From PFJX01 sp031426815 (lineage in GTDB: Bacteria > Pseudomonadota > Gammaproteobacteria > Burkholderiales > Thiobacillaceae): DNA of 64,000 nt. This document shows positions 36,704 through 45,384 of the stretch, in pieces (position 1 is the first letter of the stretch; each line of letters starts with the position of its first letter). Where the stretch lies: NCBI GenBank assembly GCA_031426815.1, contig JASJPG010000024.1:18299-82298 (forward strand), given 5' to 3'. The notes below the pieces were generated by a model that saw only the letters and a program-made list of their open reading frames with translations, did no database searches and was not told where the DNA came from. The translations under genes and the position numbers were made by a program.

Positions 36704-38011
36704 ATGCGCGATATCTCGCTGTTGTTGATTCTTTGCGTGCTGGCCTGGCTGGCGTGGGTGCGTCCCTGGTGGGGCGTGCTGGGGTTGGCCTGCGTGAGCA
36801 CCCTGCATCCACAAGGCTATGCGACCGGTTTCATGCAAACAGTTCCGTTTTATCAGGCCTTGTTCGGAGCGGTGCTATTGGGCGTGGCGCGCGAGTTCAT
36901 CGGCCGCCGCGCCTGGCCGCGTCTGTTCTGGGAATGGCGCATCGGCGTATTGCTGGTGCTCTGGGCGCATTTCGCCTTGACCACTTACCTGAGCCTGAAT
37001 CCCTGGGCGGCCTGGCCGAAGTTCTGGGACATTGCAAAAGTGCTGCCGCCTTTGCTGCTGGCGCTCGTGTTGATTGATAGCCGCGAAAAACTGCGCAATC
37101 TGAATCTGGTCATGGCCTTGTCGGTTGCCGTCGTGGTTCTTAAGGGGGCGTACTGGGCGCTGGCGACCGGTTTGCAGGAACGGGTGTACGGCCCTCCCGG
37201 CAGTCCGTATGAAGGCAATAACGAATTCGCGGTGGCGACCTGCATGATGATTCCATTGCTGGCGTTCTGGTATCGCGAACTGGGGCGTGGTGCAGGTCAG
37301 CGCGGTTTGCGCTGGCTGGCGGCGGGATTGATCGGCCTGAGCTTCATCTCGGCCTTGTCGTCCTGGTCCCGCGGCGGTTTGTTGAGCGCCGCGGTGGTTG
37401 TGCTGCTTCTGGTCTGGCACAGCCGGCGCAAATGGCTGGCCTTGCCGCTCCTGCTGATCGGTGTCGGGCTGGTGTTCGTCAGCCTGCCGGAGCAGTGGTT
37501 GGCGCGCATGGGGTCCATCGGCGCCGCCGAACTCGACGGTTCCGCCCTCAGCCGTCTCGAAGTCTGGCAACTGGGCTGGGCGTATGCGCTGCAACATCCC
37601 TGGTTCGGCGGCGGTTTCCAGGGCTGGGTCTATCTGTCCCTGCCGACCGGCGCGGGACTCGATTGGCATAGCGCCTATGTCAAGATGGCGGCCGAACATG
37701 GCCTGCTTGGACTCGCGCTCTGGGGCGCTCTGGTTTTCGGCAGCATGTTGAATCTGAACTGGATGTTGCATCGAAATCGGCGCTGGCATTTGCCTTGGCT
37801 GGATAACCATGCCGCCATGCTGCGTGCCGCATTGGCTGGATACGCCGTCGGCGCGGTATTTTTGGGTGCCGCCTATTGGGAATTGCTGTTCTTTCTCGTC
37901 GTCAGCGCGGTCCTGCTGACCCGGTTTGCTTATCAGGAACGGACACTCCGCGAAGCGAAGCCGGTCCGTCGGCGAAGCAAGCAAACGCCGGCGGCAGTTC
38001 CAACGGTTTGA
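36704..38011 (+). CDS. O-antigen ligase-like protein, exosortase-A-associated type
   Basis: 435 residues, about 11 membrane helices. The start MRDISLLLILCVLAWLAWVR, with VRPWWGVLGLACVSTLHPQ, resembles the putative O-glycosylation ligases associated with exosortase A (TIGR03097-like), which begin MRDxxL and have an (H/N)P motif after the second helix. The Wzy_C/ligase core shows ALSSWSRGGLLSAAVVVLLL, a large loop (LSRLEVWQLGWAYALQHPWFGGGF) and WHSAYVKMAAEHGLLGLALW with the conserved His. Such ligases transfer a lipid-linked glycan to an acceptor. GAGG precedes the ATG. Confidence 0.82.
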   Translation: MRDISLLLILCVLAWLAWVRPWWGVLGLACVSTLHPQGYATGFMQTVPFYQALFGAVLLGVAREFIGRRAWPRLFWEWRIGVLLVLWAHFALTTYLSLNPWAAWPKFWDIAKVLPPLLLALVLIDSREKLRNLNLVMALSVAVVVLKGAYWALATGLQERVYGPPGSPYEGNNEFAVATCMMIPLLAFWYRELGRGAGQRGLRWLAAGLIGLSFISALSSWSRGGLLSAAVVVLLLVWHSRRKWLALPLLLIGVGLVFVSLPEQWLARMGSIGAAELDGSALSRLEVWQLGWAYALQHPWFGGGFQGWVYLSLPTGAGLDWHSAYVKMAAEHGLLGLALWGALVFGSMLNLNWMLHRNRRWHLPWLDNHAAMLRAALAGYAVGAVFLGAAYWELLFFLVVSAVLLTRFAYQERTLREAKPVRRRSKQTPAAVPTV

Positions 38012-38124
38012 ATCGGGCAGCAGTGCCAAGCGCACGCCAGAACTGTCGATATTTTTTACATGCGCGTTACTTAGCCCTCCTCTTTTCGATTTAACCGTTT
38101 GAATTCATAAGAGTTGGATGGGAA

Positions 38125-38138
38125 GGCACGATTGTTGC
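38125..38138 (+). promoter_or_regulatory. Sigma-54 (-24/-12) type promoter for the PEP-CTERM gene
   Basis: GGCAC-GATTG-TTGC, with GG at 38125 and GC at 38137, exactly ten bases between. This fits the RpoN consensus TGGCAC-N5-TTGC except for the first T (A here). It lies 67 bp before the ATG of the PEP-CTERM gene. PEP-CTERM genes are RpoN/PrsR-controlled in Zoogloea, so the site is plausible. Confidence 0.65.
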
Positions 38139-38205
38139 TTTTGTTGCCTGTACTCTCTCTTCCGCCGTGCCTTTTTTGGAGCGGCCATTGGTAAAGGCTA
38201 TCAAG

Positions 38206-38820
38206 ATGAAAAATATATCGAGTTGGATAAAACGGCATGTGGCTTCTACTGCTTTGATCGGAGTTCTCTCCGGATTCAGCGTACATGCCGCGGCGGATTC
38301 CTACAACGTCATCCTCAAGCAGAATGGTTCTCCGTTGGCGTGCGCAACGGGGGGCTTCCAGTACACCAAGGATGGCTCCACAGGCTGGCAAACACCGACC
38401 GCTCCTAGCGTCAATCTCGCCGCAAATTGCATCACCGATGTGCCGGCAGCCCTATTCAATCCGGGGGCATTAAAAGTCATCATCCAGAACGTGACGCTGA
38501 ACAAACAGGCGCAAGGTTTGAATGTCGTCGGACTGGGCAACGGCTTGATTTCTTCGGCGACAGGTTCCGGCGCCAACCATGTTTACTACAATCTGGTGTT
38601 CACCTACGCGGGGCCTTACAAGACGGCAACCCGTAACTACACGATCATGAAAGTCCAGGGTACGGCTGCTTTGGGACAAACGCGCACCGTCATCGCTTCA
38701 GGTACTTATCACGTCCAGAACGTCAACGCGGTGCCGGAGCCCGAGTCCTTGCTGCTGCTGCTGGCGGGGGCTGCCGGACTGTTCTACGTGCGTCGGCGGA
38801 AACAGGCCAGGCACGCCTGA
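38206..38820 (+). CDS. Secreted PEP-CTERM sorting-domain protein
   Basis: 204 residues from the ATG at 38206 (the frame extends 13 codons upstream). The signal peptide ends near residue 28-30 (FSVHAAADS). The mature part is small, beta-rich and Asn/Gly/Thr-rich, and has no other domain I recognise. The C-terminus is a PEP-CTERM signal: VPEPE at 177-181, the hydrophobic SLLLLLAGAAGLFYV, and the basic RRRKQARHA. It should be cut and anchored by an exosortase (XrtA type), which is not in this window. It lies among VanZ and ligase genes; a role in floc or exopolysaccharide matrix is inferred from known PEP-CTERM biology. Confidence 0.9.
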   Translation: MKNISSWIKRHVASTALIGVLSGFSVHAAADSYNVILKQNGSPLACATGGFQYTKDGSTGWQTPTAPSVNLAANCITDVPAALFNPGALKVIIQNVTLNKQAQGLNVVGLGNGLISSATGSGANHVYYNLVFTYAGPYKTATRNYTIMKVQGTAALGQTRTVIASGTYHVQNVNAVPEPESLLLLLAGAAGLFYVRRRKQARHA

Positions 38821-38840
38821 GCTTTCGCTTGATTCCAAGA

Positions 38841-38868
38841 AACGTGTGCCTCGGCACACGTTTTTTTT
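38841..38868 (+). terminator. Rho-independent terminator after the PEP-CTERM gene
   Basis: ACGTGTGCC-TC-GGCACACGT followed by a run of eight or more T (38861-38868). A strong 9-bp stem with a 2-base loop, 20 bp after the stop codon. Confidence 0.92.
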
Positions 38869-38988
38869 CGCCCGCTCGAAGGGATGCGCCTATCCGTTGG
38901 TCGGCGCTGTCCGCCCCTGTTACCACTTCCGTTATGATTTCGCACCGTTCGACGATAGCCGCATGAGCCCTGCTTCTCTGGCCAGATT

Positions 38989-41805
38989 GTGTTGAAAACA
39001 CTGTTCCCGACTCCCGGTTATTTCGTAGCGCCAGCGGCGGTCATGGCGCTGGTCTGGCTGGTTTTGCTCGGCTTGGCGCCATTCGTTGCGCAGCCCGGGA
39101 GCGCAACGACCTGGAGCCTTGCCAGCGGCGTATGGGATTGGCGCCACGTCGCCGCGGCGTTCTGGCCGGGCGTGTTCTGGCTGTGGTGGCTGCATGGAAC
39201 GCCGGCATCGCACCGCCTTTCGATCGCGGCGCCGCTTGGTCTCGCGATGTGTGTTTTGGGATTGTCCGCCGCCCAGTCGGTGTATACGCCGGCCTGGACC
39301 GTGGCTATAGGCTGGCCCGGTCATCTTGTCGGCATTGCCTGTGGCATGCTCGCGGGTACGGCGGCCGCCAAGCTACGCAGGCCGGTCGTTTCGGAAGCTT
39401 CGCAGCGGGTCATTTGGCGCGCCGTTTATGGCATCTGCGCCGTCCTGGCCTTATTGACGATGCCCCCCGCCGCAGATCCGGCAGGCTGGCTTGCCGCGCT
39501 GTTCGATCATCTTTACCAATCCATCAAGTCCGCAATCCTCTGGTTGCCGCTTGGCGGCATATTGGGCCTGGTGGGGTTCGCACGGCCGGCCCGGATCTGG
39601 ACGTTGGCGGGCTTAGGTACCTTGTTGCTGGTCGGGCATATCGATCTGCTGGATCTGGCCAGTCGCGATTGGCTCGATATTCTGGTCGTCGCCCCGAGCC
39701 TGGCCTTGGGGATTTGGCTGGGCGAAAGCACGCGCCGTGCACCGGGTTGGCAGCTTGCCGAGTCGCCTGTCAACATTGCCGTTCCAGCAACTGGCGATGA
39801 GGTCGTTCCTCCCGCAGGAGTGGAAAACCTTGCGAATCGAAGCGCCCCAGCGTTGCACACGGGAGTCGCCCGGGGACAAATGGAAGCCAGCGTTGCAACG
39901 AACAGTCATCGCGGCGACAAAACAGCGCCACTTCGGCCCGGCGTCGTCGCGGGGTTCTTCGGGCTCGGGGCGATCGGACTGGCTTTGCTCGCCCTGTTCG
40001 ACTTCCCGCTGTTGCCATGGATTCTCGGCATCGGCCTGACGCTCTATGGCGGATTGCTCTGGCGGCAGCCGCTGGCCTGGTTGCTGGTTGTTCCTGCCGC
40101 GCTGCCGGTGCTGGATCTGGCGCCTTGGAGCGGACGCTTCTTTCTCGATGAATTCGATTTGCTTATGGCGGTGACGCTGGCGGTGCTGATTCTGCGCGGA
40201 GGCACTCAGATTGCGCTGTCATGGCCGCCGCTGGCACGTTTGGTCCTGGCGACGTTCTTCGGACTGGCGCTGGTCAGCGGATTGATCGGGCTGGACGGCT
40301 GGCCTGCTGTCGATGCCAATGCCTTCTCAACCTACTGGAGTCCCTACAACAGTCTGCGCGTTGCCAAGGGGTTCTTATGGGGCGCGACGCTGCTTTTCCT
40401 GGTGCGGCGCACCTGTGTCGATCTCGAACGTTTTACGCGCTGGCTGGCCATCGGCATGGCGTTGGGCCTGCTGGCCGTGTGCCTGGTCGGCATCTGGGAG
40501 CGCTGGCTGTATTCCGGTCTGGCGGATCGCGATTCCTCGTATCGCATCGTCGGCCTGTTTTCCAGCATGCATACCGGCGGCGGCCATATCGAGGCGTACA
40601 TGGCGGCGGCGCTGCCGTTTCTGTGGCTGGGCATGCGACATTGGAAGTCGATGTTGTTGGCCGCGCCACTGCTGGCGCTGGCGACTTATGTGCTGATCTA
40701 TACCGTGGCACGCGGCGGCGCGCTCGCATTTGGCCTGATCTTCGTTATCCTGGCGGTAGGCAGCGTGCGGCTGGCCTGGCTGGCGGGTAACCGGCGGGTT
40801 CAGCTTGCTCCGATTTTGGTGCTGGTGGGCGCCGCGGCGATCCTGATCGGCGGCATCAGCGGCGGCTATTTCCAGCAGCGTTTCAGCCAGACCGCCGAGG
40901 ATACGCAGACGCGCCTCGATCATTGGAGCCAGACGCTGGCGATGGCCGACGACAGTTGGACGACTCGCCTGTTCGGAATGGGGCTGGGCAGTTTCCCGCG
41001 CGTATTTCTGGCGCGTGGCGTGCCGGAAGAGCGTCCGGCCACCTACGGTTTTATCGCCAGCCGCACCGGCCAGGCCTTGCGACTGGGCAGCGGCGCGACG
41101 CTGTATTACGCGCAACGCGCGTCGATCGAGGCCGGCACGACTTATCGACTGGTGCTCGATGCCCGCGCGGAAGGCGGCCCGGTTCGTCTGGAAACGCCGC
41201 TGTGCGAGAAGCAGATGCTCAATTCGCGGCGTTGTGTCTGGTCGAATATCGATGTGCCGGGCGATGGCGCCTGGCGGCGTTACGAACGTGCGATAGACAG
41301 CGGTGAAGTCGGCGCCGGCTCGATGTTCAGCCATTTGCCGACGGAGTTCGTGCTCAGCAACGCCGGCAAGGCCGGCCTGCTGGAAATCGACAATGTGCGT
41401 CTGCTCGATACCGCTGGGCGCGATCTTCTTTGCAACGGCAACTTCGAAGCCGGCGCCGATTGCTGGTTTTTCAAGACGCACAGCCACTTGCCCTGGCATA
41501 TCAAGAACGTCTGGGTGCATATCGTGTTCGAGCAAGGCTGGCTGGGGCTGGCGGCTTTCCTGGCATTGACCGGCCTGGCGCTGGCCCGTGCCGCCAAGGC
41601 GGCCTGGCGCGGTCAGCCGCTGGCCTGGGTATTGCTCGCCGCCATGGTCGGCATGTTCAGCGTCGGCTTGTTCGACAGCCTGCTCGATGCGCCCCGCCTA
41701 GCCATGCTGTTGCTCGGCTTCAGCCTGCTGGCGGTGGCGCCGCCCTGGGCTGCCCGAAAGCGTTCCCACAAGCGGCGCACTGCTGCAAAACGCGCTACCG
41801 GCTGA
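38989..41805 (+). CDS. VanZ-like / O-antigen ligase fusion with large periplasmic insert
   Basis: 938 residues from a GTG at 38989 (TTG at 38992 possible; the ATG upstream is blocked by a stop). Residues 1-250 are a VanZ-like membrane unit, 251-315 a hydrophilic linker, and 320-620 a Wzy/WaaL-type ligase unit (VGLFSSMHTGGGHIEAYMAA, YTVARGGALAFGLIF). Residues about 685-835 form a soluble insert in the large loop that resembles a jelly-roll carbohydrate-binding domain (YRLVLDARAEGGPVRLETPL, LLEIDNVRLLDTAGRDLLCN, GNFEAGADCWFF). The ligase His is in the final segment (HIKNVWVHIVFEQGWLGLAAF). It is unusually long because of the fusion and insert. It probably acts on the same glycan as its neighbours. 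Confidence 0.78.
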   Translation: MLKTLFPTPGYFVAPAAVMALVWLVLLGLAPFVAQPGSATTWSLASGVWDWRHVAAAFWPGVFWLWWLHGTPASHRLSIAAPLGLAMCVLGLSAAQSVYTPAWTVAIGWPGHLVGIACGMLAGTAAAKLRRPVVSEASQRVIWRAVYGICAVLALLTMPPAADPAGWLAALFDHLYQSIKSAILWLPLGGILGLVGFARPARIWTLAGLGTLLLVGHIDLLDLASRDWLDILVVAPSLALGIWLGESTRRAPGWQLAESPVNIAVPATGDEVVPPAGVENLANRSAPALHTGVARGQMEASVATNSHRGDKTAPLRPGVVAGFFGLGAIGLALLALFDFPLLPWILGIGLTLYGGLLWRQPLAWLLVVPAALPVLDLAPWSGRFFLDEFDLLMAVTLAVLILRGGTQIALSWPPLARLVLATFFGLALVSGLIGLDGWPAVDANAFSTYWSPYNSLRVAKGFLWGATLLFLVRRTCVDLERFTRWLAIGMALGLLAVCLVGIWERWLYSGLADRDSSYRIVGLFSSMHTGGGHIEAYMAAALPFLWLGMRHWKSMLLAAPLLALATYVLIYTVARGGALAFGLIFVILAVGSVRLAWLAGNRRVQLAPILVLVGAAAILIGGISGGYFQQRFSQTAEDTQTRLDHWSQTLAMADDSWTTRLFGMGLGSFPRVFLARGVPEERPATYGFIASRTGQALRLGSGATLYYAQRASIEAGTTYRLVLDARAEGGPVRLETPLCEKQMLNSRRCVWSNIDVPGDGAWRRYERAIDSGEVGAGSMFSHLPTEFVLSNAGKAGLLEIDNVRLLDTAGRDLLCNGNFEAGADCWFFKTHSHLPWHIKNVWVHIVFEQGWLGLAAFLALTGLALARAAKAAWRGQPLAWVLLAAMVGMFSVGLFDSLLDAPRLAMLLLGFSLLAVAPPWAARKRSHKRRTAAKRATG

Positions 41806-42829
41806 CCTTTTTCGGATGGCGCACGCGATGTCCGGTCGGATACGAAGCCAGCAACACCAGCGCCAGGAACGGCCATAGCGAAGCCGCTGCCTTGGCCAGT
41901 CCGACGATGTTCAACACGCTGGCGGCCGGCCATAACTGAAAGTCGGCCAGCCAGAAGCGAACCAGCAGCGACAGCAGCAACAGCGCCAGCCCGAACTGGC
42001 GCCGGTGTCTGGACGCCAGCGGGTTGAGCAGGAGCCAGAACGCGACCAGAAACCCCGCCAGGGTTTCCAGCGAAAGCACACCGCCGACCACTTTCAGCTT
42101 GAGCAAGATGGTCGCCGCCAGCAGTTTCATGACGAAGGCCGATATCACCAGCAACAGCATCGTGCTGACATAGCGGCCCGGCCGCAGCAGGTTGGCGGAG
42201 AAGGTGCCGAGCGTCGCCATTTCCAGCACCACCGCCGCGAACCAGGGCAGATTGATCTGATCGAGCCCGCCCGGCGGCGTATCGATCGGGCGCAGATGCA
42301 GATCGAGCCAGCCCATGCCGGGGAACGGCAGCAGCGCGAACTGTCCCAGAAACCAGAGCGCCAGCAGCGCCAGCCCGACATTGGTCGACATGCCGGCGTG
42401 AAACCAGCGGTCGCGCCAGCGATGCAAGGCGCGCCCCGCGCGCAGCCAGCGGCCGTGGTGCAGCGCCAGCAGCGCGCCGGTGAGCGCACCCAGGCCGTTG
42501 ACCAGCAGATCCAGATTGGAGGCGATGCGGCCGGACAGCAAGGCCTGCCCGCTTTCCAGCGCAAAACTGACCAGCACCCCGGCGCAGGCCCCCATCACGA
42601 CGCCGTGCGGACGCTGGCCGGGGACCGAAAAGCGCAGCGCCAGGGCGTAACCCAAGGGGATGTAGACCAGCAGATTGGTCGCAAGGTCCGTGCGCGTGAC
42701 GAAGCGCGGCCAGGGCGCGGTCAGAAAATCGAGCGACCAATCGGTCAGCGGCAGCCAGCCGGCGAACGGGTACAGGCTGCCGGTCGCCAGGAAGGCGATG
42801 TAAAGCAGGATGAACAGGCGCAGGCGCAA
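41795..42829 (-). CDS. VanZ family protein
   Basis: 344 residues with about nine membrane helices. The VanZ unit is N-terminal (DLATNLLVYIPLGYALALRF, SFALESGQALLSGRIASNLD, LLVNGLGALTGALLAL: Asn/Asp pattern, Glu-S/T-x-Q). The C-terminal half is extra membrane helices. It is convergent with the ligase fusion, overlapping it by 11 bp at the stop codons, and is the last gene of a minus-strand run behind the SSS symporter. Function is unknown; most likely tied to the polysaccharide region. Confidence 0.8.
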   Translation of the reverse strand: MRLRLFILLYIAFLATGSLYPFAGWLPLTDWSLDFLTAPWPRFVTRTDLATNLLVYIPLGYALALRFSVPGQRPHGVVMGACAGVLVSFALESGQALLSGRIASNLDLLVNGLGALTGALLALHHGRWLRAGRALHRWRDRWFHAGMSTNVGLALLALWFLGQFALLPFPGMGWLDLHLRPIDTPPGGLDQINLPWFAAVVLEMATLGTFSANLLRPGRYVSTMLLLVISAFVMKLLAATILLKLKVVGGVLSLETLAGFLVAFWLLLNPLASRHRRQFGLALLLLSLLVRFWLADFQLWPAASVLNIVGLAKAAASLWPFLALVLLASYPTGHRVRHPKKVSR

Positions 42830-42841
42830 TGTCGTCGCCGC

Positions 42842-44281
42842 TCAGGCCGGTGCGCGCCGCGCCCGGTGGTGTTGCGGCCACAGCGAACCGATCAGCATGC
42901 CGGCAACGGCGGCGAGAAAGCCGGCAAACTGCGGCGGCATGGCACCTTCCGGCATGAAAAACTCCAGCGACAACCAGGTTAGCAGGCCAAATCCGATGGC
43001 GAGATAGGCACCCATCGTACTGGCGCGCGACCAGTACAGCCCAGCGACCAGCGGCACGAAGGCGACGACCAGCGTCACCTTGTAGGCGTTCTCCACCATT
43101 TGATGAATGCCGGTTTCCTCGCCCAGCGCCCACAGCGCGTAGAGCGTGACCAGCACCGAAAAACAGCCCACCACCCAGCGCGTCATCACCAGCAGTTTCT
43201 GTTCCGATAGGTGTTTGCGGCGGGTGATGAAGCCCTTCAGCACGTTTTCCGAGATCGTCACCGACGGCGCCAGCAGCGTGCCGGAAGCGGTGGACATGAT
43301 TACCGACAGCAGCGCGCCGTAGAAAATCACCTGCGCGGCCAGCGGCAGATGGCCCTTGACCAGTTCCGGCAGCAGTTTCTGGCTGTCCTCGGCCAGCCAC
43401 TTGGCGGTCAGCGCCGGGTCGATCAGGTTGGCGGAATAGGCCAGGAACAACGGCACGGCGGCGAACAGGAAATAGGCGACGCCGCCCAGCACGGTGCCCC
43501 ACACCGCGACGTTTTCGTTCTTCGACGCGTTGGCACGCTGGAATACGTCCTGTTGCGGAATCGAGCCGAAGCCCATGGTGAGCAGGCCGGAAATGAACGC
43601 CACCATGGCCACCGCGTTGAAATCCGGCCAGAAATGGAACTTGTCGTGGGCGGCCGCGTGTTCGATCACGGGTGCCACGCCACCGGTCAGGCCGCTGATC
43701 AGCCAGGCGATATAGAACAGGCCGAGCACGATGACGATCATCTGGAAGAACGTGGTCAATGCCACCGACCACATGCCGCCGTACAGCGTGTACATCAGCA
43801 CCACCGCCGCGCCGATCAGGATGCCCTGCGCCTGTGTGATCTGGCCGTCGGACAGCACGTTGAACACCAGCCCCAGCGCGGTGATCTGCGCCGACACCCA
43901 GCCCAGGTAGGACAGCGCGATGGCGATGCCGGTGACCACTTCGATGCGGCGGTCGTAGCGTTCGCGGTAGTAGTCGGCGATGGTGGTCAGATTCATCCGG
44001 TACAGCTTGCGCGCGAAGAACAGGCCGAACAGCACCAGGCACAACGAAGCGCCGAATGGATCTGAGATCAGGCCGCCAAGGTCTTCCTCCAGGAAAGTGG
44101 CCGGGATGCCGAGTACCGTTTCGGCGCCGAACCAGGTCGCAAACACCATCGCCAGGACCATGGCCAACGGCAGCGAGCGGCCGGCGGAAATATAGTCGCG
44201 CGCGTTGTGCACCTTGGTGGCGGCATACATGCCGATGCCGATGGACACGACCAGATAGAGAATGACGAAGCCAAGCAACAT
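42842..44281 (-). CDS. Sodium:solute symporter family (SSS) transporter
   Basis: 479 residues, about 13 membrane helices. SSSF hallmarks: GADVVLG-type segment WFGAETVLGIPATFLEEDLG, DYYRERYDRRIEVVTGIAIA, YTLYGGMWSVALTTFFQMIV, GFGSIPQQDVFQRANASKNE and LLSVIMSTASGTLLAPSV (sodium site). Substrate is unknown; the family covers amino acids, organic acids and polyamine-like compounds. It lies 20 bp downstream of the potF-like gene and 12 bp upstream of vanZ, in the same operon direction as the polyamine transporter. Confidence 0.9.
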   Translation of the reverse strand: MLLGFVILYLVVSIGIGMYAATKVHNARDYISAGRSLPLAMVLAMVFATWFGAETVLGIPATFLEEDLGGLISDPFGASLCLVLFGLFFARKLYRMNLTTIADYYRERYDRRIEVVTGIAIALSYLGWVSAQITALGLVFNVLSDGQITQAQGILIGAAVVLMYTLYGGMWSVALTTFFQMIVIVLGLFYIAWLISGLTGGVAPVIEHAAAHDKFHFWPDFNAVAMVAFISGLLTMGFGSIPQQDVFQRANASKNENVAVWGTVLGGVAYFLFAAVPLFLAYSANLIDPALTAKWLAEDSQKLLPELVKGHLPLAAQVIFYGALLSVIMSTASGTLLAPSVTISENVLKGFITRRKHLSEQKLLVMTRWVVGCFSVLVTLYALWALGEETGIHQMVENAYKVTLVVAFVPLVAGLYWSRASTMGAYLAIGFGLLTWLSLEFFMPEGAMPPQFAGFLAAVAGMLIGSLWPQHHRARRAPA

Positions 44282-44301
44282 GGGCTAATCCCCGAACGAG
44301 T

Positions 44302-45384
44302 TCAACGAAGTTTGATTTCCGTCCAGATGCGGTTCAGTACGCGGCGCTGCTGGCGATCCAGATCGCGCAGCATTTCCAGGCGACGCATGGCCGACGCATC
44401 CGGAAAAACGGCGCGATTATCGGCGATTGTTTGAAAAAAGCGCGGCTCGATGTGGCGCATCGCGGCTTGGTTGGGGTTGCCGGAACCGATCAGATTGGTC
44501 AGTTCGGCCGAGTTCTGCCCTTCCAGCATGAAATCGATGAAGCGATGCGCCAGTTCCGGCTGGCGGCCGGTCTTGTGCAGCACCATCGAATCGAGTGCCA
44601 GCACGGCGCCTTCGCGCGGAATCGAATAGCCGATATGGAAACGCCGGCCGGCCTTTTCGGCGTCGCCGCGAGCCTGGAACATGTCGCTGGAATAGCCGTG
44701 CGCCAGCCAGATGTTGCCGACAGTCAGCTCCTTGATGTAGCTCGACGCATTGAATGCCGCCCAGTACGGCTTGGCGCGCAGGATCAGGTCGCGCGCGCGT
44801 TGCCATTTCGCTGCGTCGGTATCGTTGACCGAGTAGCCCAGGTAGCGCAGCGCGGCGGCCATCAGTTCGCGTTGCGAATCCAGCACCGTGACGCGGCCCT
44901 TGAGTTTCGCCAGATAGCGCGGCTCGAAGATCAGCGCCCAGGTGTCGCTCGGCAGATTCAGCGCGCGCAGTTTCTCTACGTTGTAGCCGAGCAGCGTCAC
45001 CGTGTAGGCGTAGGGCACCGAATAGCGGTTGCCGGGATCGAAGAAGGCATTCAGGAATTCCGGCTTGATGTTGCGCAGGTTGGGCAGCTTCGGCTTGTCC
45101 AGCGGCCGCAACTGGCGCGAACGGATCAGCGCCTCCACCGCGTTGCCGGTCGGCACGATCAGGTCGTAGCCGGACGCACCCGCCGCCAGTTTGGCCAGCA
45201 TTTCCTCGTTGTCGGAGTAATAGTCCTGCACCAGCTTGCAGCCGCAACTCGCCTCGAAGCGGGTGACGCTGGCGTCGGAGATGTAGTTGTTCCAGTTGTA
45301 GAGATACAGCGTGGGGGAAGTGGCAACAGCGGCGTGGCTGGTCGCTGCGATGAACAGGAGCAGTGCGAGCCAGCGGCGCATCAC
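44302..45384 (-). CDS. potF: Spermidine/putrescine-binding periplasmic protein (PotD/PotF)
   Basis: 360 residues with a signal peptide (MMRRWLALLLFIAATSHAAV). Extracellular solute-binding fold of the polyamine group: LYLYNWNNYISDASVTRFEA, GYDLIVPTGNAVEALIRSRQ, LDKPKLPNLRNIKPEF, VPYAYTVTLLGYN and IWLAHGYSSDMFQA. It binds polyamine in the periplasm for the PotGHI transporter. Overlaps potI by 4 bp; order potG-potH-potI-potF with the binding protein last is the reverse of E. coli potFGHI. Confidence 0.92.
   Translation of the reverse strand: MMRRWLALLLFIAATSHAAVATSPTLYLYNWNNYISDASVTRFEASCGCKLVQDYYSDNEEMLAKLAAGASGYDLIVPTGNAVEALIRSRQLRPLDKPKLPNLRNIKPEFLNAFFDPGNRYSVPYAYTVTLLGYNVEKLRALNLPSDTWALIFEPRYLAKLKGRVTVLDSQRELMAAALRYLGYSVNDTDAAKWQRARDLILRAKPYWAAFNASSYIKELTVGNIWLAHGYSSDMFQARGDAEKAGRRFHIGYSIPREGAVLALDSMVLHKTGRQPELAHRFIDFMLEGQNSAELTNLIGSGNPNQAAMRHIEPRFFQTIADNRAVFPDASAMRRLEMLRDLDRQQRRVLNRIWTEIKLR

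Noticed and set aside
38118..38408. 96-codon frame in front of and into the PEP-CTERM gene
   Set aside because: It is out of frame with the signal peptide and overlaps the sigma-54 element; the PEP-CTERM frame explains the region.
41613..44042. 809-codon minus-strand frame across vanZ and the SSS gene
   Set aside because: It covers two well supported genes in another frame of the same strand; Arg/Gly/Ala-rich low-complexity translation.
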